Shown: positions 1 through 5,215 of the stretch, one piece after another
Layout of the letters: each line of letters begins with the position of its first letter
Numbering within the stretch: position 1 is the stretch's first letter
Origin: Bacteroidetes bacterium UBA7368
GTDB taxonomy: Bacteria; Bacteroidota; Rhodothermia; Rhodothermales; UBA10348
Length of the DNA stretch: 5,215 nt
Reading direction: 5' to 3'
Assembly: GCA_002469915.1 (NCBI GenBank)
Contig: DKOG01000047.1
Coordinates: 8,309-13,523, forward strand
Translations under genes and position numbers: made by a program
The notes under the pieces: model-generated
Told to the model about the DNA's origin: nothing
Seen by the model: the letters and a program-made list of their open reading frames with translations, nothing else
Databases searched by the model: none

Positions 1-470
1 CCCCCAGCCACATCATCATTCCGGGTGTGGGCGAAGCCGGATCAGCCATGGCCTATTTCAAAGACCATGGTCTCGACACCTTCATCCCGACGCTCACTCA
101 GCCCGTGTTAGGTATTTGCCTTGGACTCCAAATCATGTGTAGCCACTCAGAAGAGGCCAATACGCCCTGCTTGGGCATCTTTCCGAATAAGGTCCGACTC
201 TTCAAGGGCTCGCAAAAAGTCCCTCAGATTGGATGGAATACGGTACACCACGAAGGATCAGGCCTTTTCAAGGATCTTCCCGAAAACAGCTACATGTACT
301 TTGTCCACTCCTTTTACGCCGATGAAAGCGAGCACACCACTGCCCAAACAAATTACATGGGTGATTTTTCAGCTGCTGTGGTCCGAGATAATTTTGCGGC
401 AGTGCAGTTTCATCCGGAGAAAAGCGCCACGGCTGGTGAGCAGCTGCTAGCCAATTTCTTGAAGAGCTAA
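1..470 (+). CDS. hisH: Imidazole glycerol phosphate synthase subunit HisH (5'-truncated by window edge)
   Basis: HisH is the class I glutamine amidotransferase subunit that hydrolyses glutamine and channels ammonia to HisF, which makes imidazole glycerol phosphate and AICAR in cytosolic histidine biosynthesis. The frame is open from base 3 to the TAA at 468-470, giving 155 visible residues of a family normally near 200, so roughly the first 40-45 are missing to the left. Visible family marks are the oxyanion-strand PGVG (codons 21-32), the nucleophile elbow GICLGLQIM with the catalytic Cys codon at 117-119, and the C-terminal FHPEKS with the catalytic His (411-413) and Glu (417-419). The GTG at 27 is only an internal Val codon, not a start. 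The usual partners hisA and hisF do not follow within this window. Family assignment is very secure; all triad residues are intact, so the enzyme should be active. Confidence 0.97.
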   Translation, partial: PSHIIIPGVGEAGSAMAYFKDHGLDTFIPTLTQPVLGICLGLQIMCSHSEEANTPCLGIFPNKVRLFKGSQKVPQIGWNTVHHEGSGLFKDLPENSYMYFVHSFYADESEHTTAQTNYMGDFSAAVVRDNFAAVQFHPEKSATAGEQLLANFLKS

Positions 471-620
471 CTCAGTCCAAGCTAGATACGTATGGCGTCG
501 AATGTCTTCTGAATATCGGCGACACTCAACACGTACATCTGCCTACTCATGCGTTTCTCGCTGATAGTCGGCCGTTGCCTTTCGCTTTAATCTCGAGGTG
601 CAAAGTCCGATACCCAGATC

Positions 621-932
621 ATGCTGAAGCTGTTTATACTCATAGTTCTAGGACCTTGGCTCATCTCACGCGTATTCCAACATTGGTACGACTGGCAAAG
701 TGAAAGCGGACCGGAGTTCGAACAAGAAACCGAGCTCGAACGCAAGTTGAATGACACAGAAGCGCAAACACGCTTTTTGTATGCTTGGCAGGTTACCACA
801 GAAGAAAACCGCCAATCGCAAAAAGTGCAGAAGTGGCAGACTCCTGAGAAAGTATTACCGGAGGAGCGCTTAAAGCGAAAAAATAGACCTTGGGAGCCGC
901 AAATACCCGGTGTAGTCTTCAACAGAGACTGA
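621..932 (+). CDS. Small hypothetical protein with one N-terminal membrane segment
   Basis: I do not recognise this 103-residue protein. Residues 1 to about 17 (MLKLFILIVLGPWLISR) form a hydrophobic stretch that could be a membrane anchor or uncleaved signal. The rest is strongly polar: an acidic part around residues 27-45 (PEFEQETELERKL), a Gln/Lys-rich helical-looking middle, and a basic, Pro-containing tail ending IPGVVFNRD. There is no Cys and no catalytic signature. ATG 621 is the only ATG, GTG or TTG start in frame after the stop at 588-590. No good ribosome site lies at normal distance; an AGGTG at 596-600 is too far upstream. It lies 150 bp after hisH and 52 bp before the secreted esterase gene, on the same strand, so co-transcription with the esterase is possible. 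The opposite strand is also open here, but that frame has no recognisable features. Being a real gene is likely but not certain. Confidence 0.6.
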   Translation: MLKLFILIVLGPWLISRVFQHWYDWQSESGPEFEQETELERKLNDTEAQTRFLYAWQVTTEENRQSQKVQKWQTPEKVLPEERLKRKNRPWEPQIPGVVFNRD

Positions 933-974
933 AACTGGGGCCAACAAAAAAGGTACATTACCCGAACTCTATTT

Positions 975-979
975 AGGTG
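975..979 (+). promoter_or_regulatory. Ribosome binding site deciding the ATG start of the esterase gene
   Basis: AGGTG sits five bases before ATG 985. In-frame GTG codons at 979 and 982 could also be read as starts, but GTG 979 overlaps this site, and starting at 985 gives a cleaner signal peptide (MRSPILLCLFLCC). This supports ATG 985. The match to the anti-SD is short, so confidence is moderate. Confidence 0.5.
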
Positions 980-984
980 TGGTG

Positions 985-2433
985 ATGCGATCTCCGATTC
1001 TGCTTTGTCTTTTTCTGTGCTGCTCGACCTCGGTAGCACAATCGTTTGATGACCTTCTGAACTCCATCCAAAATGCGTCCTCCTCCGAGCATCAGACTCT
1101 AGTAAACGACTTTCTCGCAGCGAACCCAACGTCACCTATTTTTTCGTCCGATTCGCAGGCTGTTTTTATCTACTCCGGACAGGCTTCCTCCGTTGGCGTT
1201 GCAGGCGATTTCAATGGATGGAATCCATCCAATACCCCACTCACCGCTCTGGGGGGATCTAGTCTCTGGTATGTGCAAGCCGAATTTGAATCGGATGCTC
1301 GATTCGATTACAAGATTGTCGTCAATGGCTCCCAGTGGATTTTAGATCCTAGAAATGCTTCACAGGTGGTTGGCGGTTTTGGCCCCAACTCGGAATTGTC
1401 TATGCCTGACTACGTGCACCCTGAAGAGATCACGCCTCGATCAGGTATTCAAATGGGTACACGCACATCGAGCACCTTCGAAAGTGCCGTTTTGGGCAAT
1501 TCCCGATCGCTTGAGATGTACACGCCCCCCGGTTATGACCCGCTTCGTTCCGCACCCTATCCATTTATCCTATATCACGATGGGTCGGATTACCTTCGGC
1601 TTGCGGCCATCACGACGACTCTCGACAATCTCATTTCAGACGGGCTTATCCAACCCATTATCGCCGCTTTTTTGAATCCTGTTGATCGAGAAAAAGAGTA
1701 TGCGACCACTCAAACAGCACCGTTTACCGAAATGGTGGTTTCAGAACTCATTCCTTGGATTGAATCCAACTACCACATTTCTCCCAACGCAGAAGAGCGA
1801 GCTGTAACGGGGCCTTCTTATGGCGGGCTCATCACTACACGTCAGTGTTTTGAACACCCCGAAATTTTCGGCCTGTGTGGACCGTACTCCCCATCATACT
1901 GGGTCTATAATGGTGCGCTACCCACCTTGATTGCTAACTCCGCGACGAAACCTATAAAGTGGTATTTGGATTGGGGTACGTATGAAGGATCCATATCTGT
2001 TACGGGGCCTTCCTTTCGGCAAGTCCTGGAAGAAAAAGGGTATGAGCACTCATGGAATGAATGGCACGAAGGTCATTCATGGGGCTCCTGGCGAGCGCAT
2101 CAAGACGAAATGTTGCAATACTTCTTCCCAGGCCCAAACGCGACGTCCAGATCGTCGCTTGATCTCCCCTTTGAAGTCAAGATGGCGGTCAATTATCCCA
2201 ACCCGTTCAGCCAGACTACTCGTTTCCCCATTGACTTGTCTGAACCCGACCTTGTGACCTTGACCGTATTTGACTCGCTGGGCCGATTGGTTTCACGACC
2301 TATCGAAAAAGTAATGACAGCTGGCAAACACGAATTATCGTTTGAATCTGGCATCCTATCCTCAGGACCTTACCTGTATCGTGTCCAAGTTGGCAATCAG
2401 GTAGCAGATGGAGTGTTCACGATTTTGAGATAA
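985..2433 (+). CDS. Secreted CBM48-like/CE1 esterase with type IX secretion sorting domain
   Basis: This predicted 482-residue extracellular serine ester hydrolase belongs to the esterase D/CE1-like group (enterochelin-esterase-like, feruloyl- or acetyl-esterase-like). Residues 1-18 or so are a Sec signal peptide (cleavage near TSVA-QS); no lipobox is present. Residues about 50-130 form an E-set/CBM48-like domain with the hallmark VAGDFNGW (GDFNGW at 74-79) and a DYKIVVNG strand. The alpha/beta hydrolase spans about 150-380: nucleophile elbow GPSYGG with Ser278, a WYLDWGTYEG strand-loop offering Asp329 or Glu334 as the acid, and His364 in EGHSWGSW. From NYPNPF (403-408) to the end is a type A T9SS sorting domain with the usual FDSLGRLV and GPYLYRVQ elements, so the protein should be exported across the outer membrane. 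CBM48-CE1 fusions are known for esterases acting on plant or algal glycans; the actual ester substrate is my inference and remains open. Two Cys nine residues apart (CFEHPEIFGLC) could pair. Confidence 0.88.
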   Translation: MRSPILLCLFLCCSTSVAQSFDDLLNSIQNASSSEHQTLVNDFLAANPTSPIFSSDSQAVFIYSGQASSVGVAGDFNGWNPSNTPLTALGGSSLWYVQAEFESDARFDYKIVVNGSQWILDPRNASQVVGGFGPNSELSMPDYVHPEEITPRSGIQMGTRTSSTFESAVLGNSRSLEMYTPPGYDPLRSAPYPFILYHDGSDYLRLAAITTTLDNLISDGLIQPIIAAFLNPVDREKEYATTQTAPFTEMVVSELIPWIESNYHISPNAEERAVTGPSYGGLITTRQCFEHPEIFGLCGPYSPSYWVYNGALPTLIANSATKPIKWYLDWGTYEGSISVTGPSFRQVLEEKGYEHSWNEWHEGHSWGSWRAHQDEMLQYFFPGPNATSRSSLDLPFEVKMAVNYPNPFSQTTRFPIDLSEPDLVTLTVFDSLGRLVSRPIEKVMTAGKHELSFESGILSSGPYLYRVQVGNQVADGVFTILR

Positions 2434-2510
2434 TCTTTCTTTTTGACGCTGTCTTCTTTGAATGATACCTAGGATAACTGTAGTTTTTGTGCTGGTCGGC
2501 TCGCGGCGGT

Positions 2511-2526
2511 CATTTCTAACGAAATG
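2511..2526 (+). repeat. Short inverted repeat in the tRNA leader
   Basis: CATTTC-TAAC-GAAATG is a perfect 6-bp stem with a 4-base loop, 13 bases before the tRNA 5' end. No T-run follows, so it is not a normal terminator for the esterase gene. It may be part of the tRNA precursor leader or chance. Confidence 0.3.
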
Positions 2527-2539
2527 AAAGCACTCCTAA

Positions 2540-2628
2540 GGAGGGGTGGCAGAGCCTGGCTGAATGCACTGGTCTTGAAAACCAGCATACGTTTACGCGT
2601 ATCGTGGGTTCGAATCCCACCCCCTCCG
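2540..2628 (+). tRNA. tRNA-Ser (anticodon UGA)
   Basis: The complete 89-base cloverleaf is class II with a long variable arm, as expected for serine. The acceptor stem is GGAGGGG (2540-2546) with CCCCTCC (2621-2627), followed by discriminator G2628. The anticodon stem CTGGT/ACCAG (2569-2573/2581-2585) encloses the loop CTTGAAA with anticodon TGA at 2576-2578. The variable arm ATACG/CGTAT (2587-2591/2598-2602) is perfectly paired, and the T arm is GTGGG-TTCGAAT-CCCAC (2604-2620). The 3' CCA is not encoded (CAG follows), so it must be added by CCA transferase. This tRNA decodes UCA and other UCN codons. It is transcribed on the same strand as the upstream esterase and has its own terminator just downstream. 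Confidence 0.97.
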
Positions 2629-2633
2629 CAGCC

Positions 2634-2678
2634 AAAAAGCCCCGCTCACGAACGAAGTGAGTGGGGCTTTTTGTTTTT
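2634..2678 (+). terminator. Rho-independent terminator, apparently bidirectional
   Basis: AAAAAGCCCCGCTCAC (2634-2649) pairs with GTGAGTGGGGCTTTTT (2657-2672) over 16 positions with one G-T wobble and a 7-base loop, then GTTTTT. It begins six bases after the tRNA 3' end and clearly ends its transcript. Because the A-tract on the left becomes a T-tract on the minus strand, it can also stop transcription from the minus-strand receptor fragment that ends at 2776. Confidence 0.92.
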
Positions 2679-2684
2679 GTGCGA

Positions 2685-2698
2685 GAACGCTTGCGTTC
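2685..2698 (+). repeat. Second small inverted repeat behind the terminator
   Basis: GAACGC-TT-GCGTTC is a perfect 6-bp inverted repeat with a 2-base centre, lying 13 bases behind the terminator stem. It has no T-run on the plus side. It could be a remnant of a second terminator or a protein site; function unknown. Confidence 0.35.
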
Positions 2699-2775
2699 GG
2701 AAGCCCGGAGATGAAAAGCCCAAAGCCACCTAGAACCATATCTACGTTTTTTAAGAAGTCGTTTGGGCAATTCTT

Positions 2776-3132
2776 TTAACCCACGACAACAACCTCGTTG
2801 AGATCTGTAGATATGGGATCCAGCTCGATGATGAGAGGGCCCAATACCTCGTTAGTATTGACCGGGACATCTTTCGTTTGAAACCCCAGGAAAGAAACTC
2901 TCAGTACCTGCTCGCCGGACGGAACGTCGAGGAGCACAAACCTTCCATCGATATTTGTCGCGGCTCCAATCGTTGATTGAAGAACCAAGACATGGGCGTA
3001 CGGAAGAGTTTCACCGGAGTCCGACTCTTTTACGATTCCAGAAATCGTAACTGTTTTCTGAGCGAAAACCTTCGATGGCAGACAAAGAAGGATGACAAGC
3101 ATAACTGGAATTCGAACAAGGCGACTTAACAT
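2776..3132 (-). CDS. Carboxypeptidase-like regulatory domain protein; probable truncated SusC-type TonB-dependent receptor
   Basis: The predicted 118-residue exported protein starts at ATG 3132 (minus), chosen because it gives a clean signal peptide, MLSRLVRIPVMLVILLCLPS with cleavage near VFA-Q (24/25); a GTG at 3183 would add 17 polar residues in front. Residues about 27-107 are a CarboxypepD_reg-like beta domain with the usual marks: SGIVKESDSGETLPYAHV, TNIDGRF (59-65) and VPSGEQVLRVSFLGF (70-84). It ends STDLNEVVVVG, which is where SusC-type receptors enter the TonB box and continue into plug and barrel (several hundred more residues). Here a TAA follows immediately, and none of the three frames behind it on this strand shows plug-like sequence before the terminator and tRNA. 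I infer a receptor fragment left by deletion or recombination; a genuine small periplasmic domain protein is the alternative. No SusD-like partner and no SD are seen. Confidence 0.8.
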   Translation of the reverse strand: MLSRLVRIPVMLVILLCLPSKVFAQKTVTISGIVKESDSGETLPYAHVLVLQSTIGAATNIDGRFVLLDVPSGEQVLRVSFLGFQTKDVPVNTNEVLGPLIIELDPISTDLNEVVVVG

Positions 3133-3210
3133 TGATTCAGGGTCAATTTGTTTTTGATAGTATCTACAGGAGATAACGCCCACTATTGACGAATCACGTG
3201 CCGCTCAAAT

Positions 3211-3238
3211 TGTCCCGAATGTGTCCCGAATGTGTCAC
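3211..3238 (+). repeat. Tandem 11-bp repeat TGTCCCGAATG
   Basis: Two perfect head-to-tail copies of TGTCCCGAATG (3211-3221, 3222-3232) are followed by a partial third beginning TGTCAC. The 11-bp period is close to one helical turn, which suits a protein-binding array. The repeat lies 79 bases upstream of the receptor-fragment start. It may be an operator or one end of an insertion element. Confidence 0.85.
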
Positions 3239-3424
3239 AATCCACCTGAGGTCCTTTCTATTGCTACTGAGATGCGGTGCTGGTGAACAATGGGGGCACA
3301 GCGGATCTCATTTCCAGTTGATGGGAGAGCTGCTTGCCATAATTGCTGAGTGATTCATCCCGGTCATTAAATTATTTAGGATCAACACGCGGATTTCTCA
3401 CTTTAGACATCACTTTTGGGGACA
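3211..3424. mobile_element. Possible decayed or MITE-like insertion element
   Basis: The left end reads inward TGTCCCGAATGTG. The right end, read inward on the minus strand from 3424, is TGTCCCCAAAAGTG. These agree at TGTCCC, AA and GTG if one base gap is allowed. Both ends carry a second TGTC copy close behind the first (TGTCCCGAATG at the left, TGTCTAAAGTGAG at the right). Multiple short repeats at both termini starting with TGT are known from IS21-type elements. No transposase gene fits in the 214 bp, and no target duplication is visible (AAAT outside the left end, TCTA outside the right). This is an inference from weak similarity. Confidence 0.3.
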
Positions 3425-3485
3425 TCTAGCTTTATTGAAGTACCTTTCCCTCACCGAAGATGATCAAACCTCTCGGCGTACCAGC

Positions 3486-3492
3486 AAGGAGA
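3486..3492 (+). promoter_or_regulatory. Strong ribosome binding site of the sulfatase gene
   Basis: AAGGAGA lies just before ATG 3498, with six bases between AAGGAG and the start. It decides the start against the in-frame TTG at 3435, which would add 21 polar residues ahead of the lipoprotein signal. It also shows that this organism uses Shine-Dalgarno initiation for at least some genes. Confidence 0.85.
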
Positions 3493-3497
3493 TCCTC

Positions 3498-4904
3498 ATG
3501 AATCATGTATTGACATTCATATGTGCATTCGCACTTTTCGGCTGCTCTAGTCCAGAACCAGATCTCATTGATTCTGCGCAACCGAACTTGCTATTCATCA
3601 TCACAGACGATCAACGATTTGATATGATGGGCGTCGTTAATCCAATGCTCGAGACGCCAAACATGGATCGATTGGCCACGGATGGCGTCCGGTTTGAAAA
3701 CGCCTTCGTGACCACTCCGATCTGCGCAGCCAGCCGAGCAAGTTTTCTCACTGGTCTTGTTGAGCGCACGCATCAGTACACGTTTGGCACCGCCCCGCTA
3801 GCCACCCGATTCACAGACGCCAGTTATCCCACACTACTTCGCGAAGCAGGATATCACACCGGGATGATCGGAAAGTTTGGCGTCAATACAGAAATGAATG
3901 TGGTGTCGGACTCGCTCTTTGACGTGTTCGAACCGTTCGCCGCAGCACCGTATCTTAGAGAAGACACCGATGGCTCGATACGACACCTGACCGAAATCAC
4001 TACGAATCGTGCCATCGATTACCTACGCGCCCGAAATGGGTCTGCTCCGTTCGCTCTGACGCTGAGCTTTAATGCTCCCCATGCCGATGATGGAGATGAG
4101 CGCCAGTTTATATGGCCTGAGAACATGGACAAAAAGTATGCGGATATCACCATTTCAGATCCGCCACTTTCAGATCCGTCCTTTTACGAGGCCCAACCGG
4201 AGTTCTTAAAAGATGCATCGCTAAACCGGGTCCGCTGGTTCTGGCGTTTCGATACACCTGAAAAAGTACAAGGGATGACAAAAGGTCACCTTCGTATGAT
4301 CAGCGGAGTTGACGCAGGAATCGGAAAAGTGATGAATGAACTGCAATCACTACAGATTGCGGACAACACGATCATCATTCTAATGGGAGACAATGGGTAC
4401 TTCCTTGGTGAGCGCGGATATGCTGGAAAGTGGCTCCCCTATGAGTTGTCGATTCGCGTCCCCCTCATCATTTTTGATCCAAGGACCGATTCTACCCACC
4501 GAGGTACCACTCCCTCGGAGCCCGTTTTGAATATCGATATCGCACCCACCTTACTCAACTTGGCTGGTGTCGATGTACCAGACATCATGCAAGGGCGAAG
4601 CCTGGTGCCGTTAGTTCAAGGAAGGCAGATCTCTGATTGGAGAACGGACTTTTTCGTTGAGCACCTATTCAATCACCCCCAGATTCCAAAACACGAAGGC
4701 GTGCGAGGAGAACGATTCAAGTATGCCCGTTACTTCGAGCAAAATCCCGTATACGAAGAGCTGTACGATCTGCAAAGCGATCCGATGGAGACGATAAATT
4801 TAGCCTCTAATCCGGAATACGCTTCCATTCTGAATGCGCTTCAGGCACGTACAAACGAACTTCAAACCGCTTATGGCGGGCCATTTACACCACGGCAGCC
4901 GTAA
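3498..4904 (+). CDS. S1-family sulfatase, lipoprotein (arylsulfatase A-like)
   Basis: This 468-residue formylglycine-dependent sulfatase removes sulfate esters, probably from a glycan. The lipoprotein signal MNHVLTFICAFALFGC has lipobox LFGC with Cys16 as the lipidated residue; acidic residues follow soon (PEPD), and surface display is possible but not shown. Metal ligands include Asp37-Asp38 in ITDDQ. The maturation motif CAASR gives Cys76 (formylglycine after conversion) and Arg80, matching the CxAxR form, followed by ASFLTG. His195 (FNAPHAD), Asp298-Asn299 (MGDNGYFLGE) and Lys311 (GKW) complete the usual active site. The GKWH element is replaced by IGKFGVN (Lys126 present, His replaced by Gly128). 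The C-terminal part has the usual YEELYDL...DP...NLA pattern. It needs an anaerobic (anSME) or FGE maturation enzyme, not visible here. Its 3' end overlaps the convergent rhamnosidase gene by 20 bp. The family is secure, the substrate not. Confidence 0.95.
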   Translation: MNHVLTFICAFALFGCSSPEPDLIDSAQPNLLFIITDDQRFDMMGVVNPMLETPNMDRLATDGVRFENAFVTTPICAASRASFLTGLVERTHQYTFGTAPLATRFTDASYPTLLREAGYHTGMIGKFGVNTEMNVVSDSLFDVFEPFAAAPYLREDTDGSIRHLTEITTNRAIDYLRARNGSAPFALTLSFNAPHADDGDERQFIWPENMDKKYADITISDPPLSDPSFYEAQPEFLKDASLNRVRWFWRFDTPEKVQGMTKGHLRMISGVDAGIGKVMNELQSLQIADNTIIILMGDNGYFLGERGYAGKWLPYELSIRVPLIIFDPRTDSTHRGTTPSEPVLNIDIAPTLLNLAGVDVPDIMQGRSLVPLVQGRQISDWRTDFFVEHLFNHPQIPKHEGVRGERFKYARYFEQNPVYEELYDLQSDPMETINLASNPEYASILNALQARTNELQTAYGGPFTPRQP

Positions 4905-5215
4905 ATTGATACCGACCTGATCCAAGTTCTATTTCTACTAATCCCGCTGGACTACCGGCCAGCATGTTTACCGTTTTCAATTCAGAAACGGGCTTCCCGT
5001 CTACTTGCAAAGAGTCCGCGTTTGACGTCGGAATACGTACAACCGCTGTCGTGTTTACAGGGACTTCAATGTGAAGCGTGACTTTTCGGTTTTCTCGTTT
5101 CCACCTGCTGGAAATCGTCCCGCGAACGGACTCGTACTTCGCCTCGACCCAATCCAAATCTGTGGCCATAAATGGCGCAATGGAAAAGTGATCATACCCG
5201 CGTGCACGGCTTGAG
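4885..5215 (-). CDS. GH78 alpha-L-rhamnosidase, C-terminal part (5' end beyond window)
   Basis: The minus-strand frame is open from the window edge (5214) to the TAA at 4885-4887, giving 109 residues; the ATG at 5169 is internal, since the reading continues upstream as YDHFSIAPF. The visible part matches the end of GH78 enzymes: the linker from the (alpha/alpha)6 catalytic barrel, the WVEAKYESVRGTISSRW element (compare A.Y.S..G.I.S.W), and the C-terminal beta-sandwich with VPVNTTAVVRIP, VDGKPV and a final GSGRYQF. The catalytic barrel lies outside, so activity cannot be judged. GH78 enzymes release non-reducing alpha-L-rhamnose from glycans or glycosides. Facing the sulfatase gene, it suggests a sulfated, rhamnose-containing substrate, although the convergent layout excludes a shared transcript. 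No terminator is visible between the two genes. Confidence 0.88.
   Translation of the reverse strand, partial: SSRARGYDHFSIAPFMATDLDWVEAKYESVRGTISSRWKRENRKVTLHIEVPVNTTAVVRIPTSNADSLQVDGKPVSELKTVNMLAGSPAGLVEIELGSGRYQFTAAVV

Larger units (their letters stand above)
3133..3497. other. Intergenic region between divergent receptor fragment and sulfatase genes
   Basis: About 365 bp separate the two start codons. The left part would hold the promoter of the minus-strand receptor fragment and the right part that of the sulfatase, but I find no convincing -35/-10 or Bacteroidota-type (TTTG, TAnnTTTG) promoter pair. The stretch contains a tandem 11-bp repeat (3211-3238), an oppositely oriented similar end (3397-3424) and an AT-rich patch TTAAATTATTTAGG (3367-3380). 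Short open frames exist on both strands (for example 3197-3307 minus), without a plausible start and recognisable family. Confidence 0.7.

Noticed and set aside
482..550. 22-codon minus-strand frame starting ATG at 550 in the gap after hisH
   Set aside because: Too short, with no ribosome site or recognisable family.
587..1135. 182-codon open frame on the minus strand
   Set aside because: It overlaps the start and signal peptide of the well-supported esterase gene and the small protein at 621, is rich in Ser, Arg, Cys and Phe like an antisense shadow, and shows no family motif.
2434..2539. Terminator for the esterase gene
   Set aside because: T-rich patches occur after the stop codon (2435-2445 and 2484-2490), but no stable GC-rich stem precedes them; the only clear stem (2511-2526) lacks a T-run.
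2524..2733. 69-codon plus-strand open frame ending in the terminator region
   Set aside because: It reads through the tRNA and its terminator (VRIPPPPQ is the T arm and acceptor stem translated); not a gene.
2516..2770. 84-codon minus-strand open frame containing GVGFEPTIRVNVCWFSRP
   Set aside because: It is the antisense translation of the tRNA-Ser gene and terminator, a well-known kind of false protein.
3197..3307. 37-codon minus-strand open frame with a CPHC motif, considered as a transposase zinc-ribbon remnant
   Set aside because: It has no start, only one CxxC pair, and its end is just the tandem repeat translated; too short to support a family.
3334..3380. Sigma-70-like promoter TTGCCA ... 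TAAATT for the sulfatase
   Set aside because: The spacing between the two boxes is too long and the -10 match is weak.
4153..4178. Direct repeat TTTCAGATCCG, two copies 15 bp apart
   Set aside because: It lies in frame inside the sulfatase and simply encodes SDPPL-SDPSF; most likely a local coding coincidence or tiny duplication with no separate role.

Overview
This window reads like a chromosome segment from a Bacteroidota/Balneolota/Rhodothermota-type bacterium, probably a free-living polysaccharide degrader. Three things support that: a secreted esterase with a C-terminal type IX secretion (Por-type) sorting domain starting at an NYPNPF motif, the N-terminal part of a SusC-like TonB-dependent receptor, and a lipoprotein sulfatase beside an alpha-L-rhamnosidase. 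At least two genes have usable Shine-Dalgarno sequences, which fits Rhodothermia/Balneolia-like lineages better than Bacteroidia, but I cannot fix the genus.

Left part (1-2433, all plus strand): the 3' three-quarters of hisH (glutaminase subunit of imidazole glycerol phosphate synthase), then a small unrecognised protein with one N-terminal membrane segment (621-932), then a secreted three-part protein (985-2433): signal peptide, CBM48-like E-set domain, CE1/esterase-D-like alpha/beta hydrolase, T9SS tail. hisA does not follow hisH.

Middle (2434-3497): a complete tRNA-Ser(UGA) gene (2540-2628) with a strong, apparently bidirectional terminator just behind it. A minus-strand gene (2776-3132) follows. 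It encodes only the signal peptide, the carboxypeptidase-like regulatory domain and the first residues of the TonB box of a SusC-type receptor, then stops; no plug or barrel is present. Between it and the next gene is about 365 bp without a gene. It holds a tandem 11-bp repeat and, about 200 bp away, an oppositely oriented similar end. Together these look like the termini of a small decayed or MITE-like insertion element.

Right part (3498-5215): a formylglycine-type S1 sulfatase lipoprotein on plus, meeting tail-to-tail (20-bp overlap) the C-terminus of a GH78 alpha-L-rhamnosidase on minus that runs off the window. The pair suggests degradation of a sulfated rhamnose-containing glycan, for example an ulvan-like algal polysaccharide. 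The tRNA gene, the receptor fragment and the element-like repeats suggest that this catabolic region was joined to the housekeeping side by recombination. I see no clear evidence of a wholly new system; the best leads are the receptor fragment, the element-like intergenic repeats and the variant sulfatase motif.
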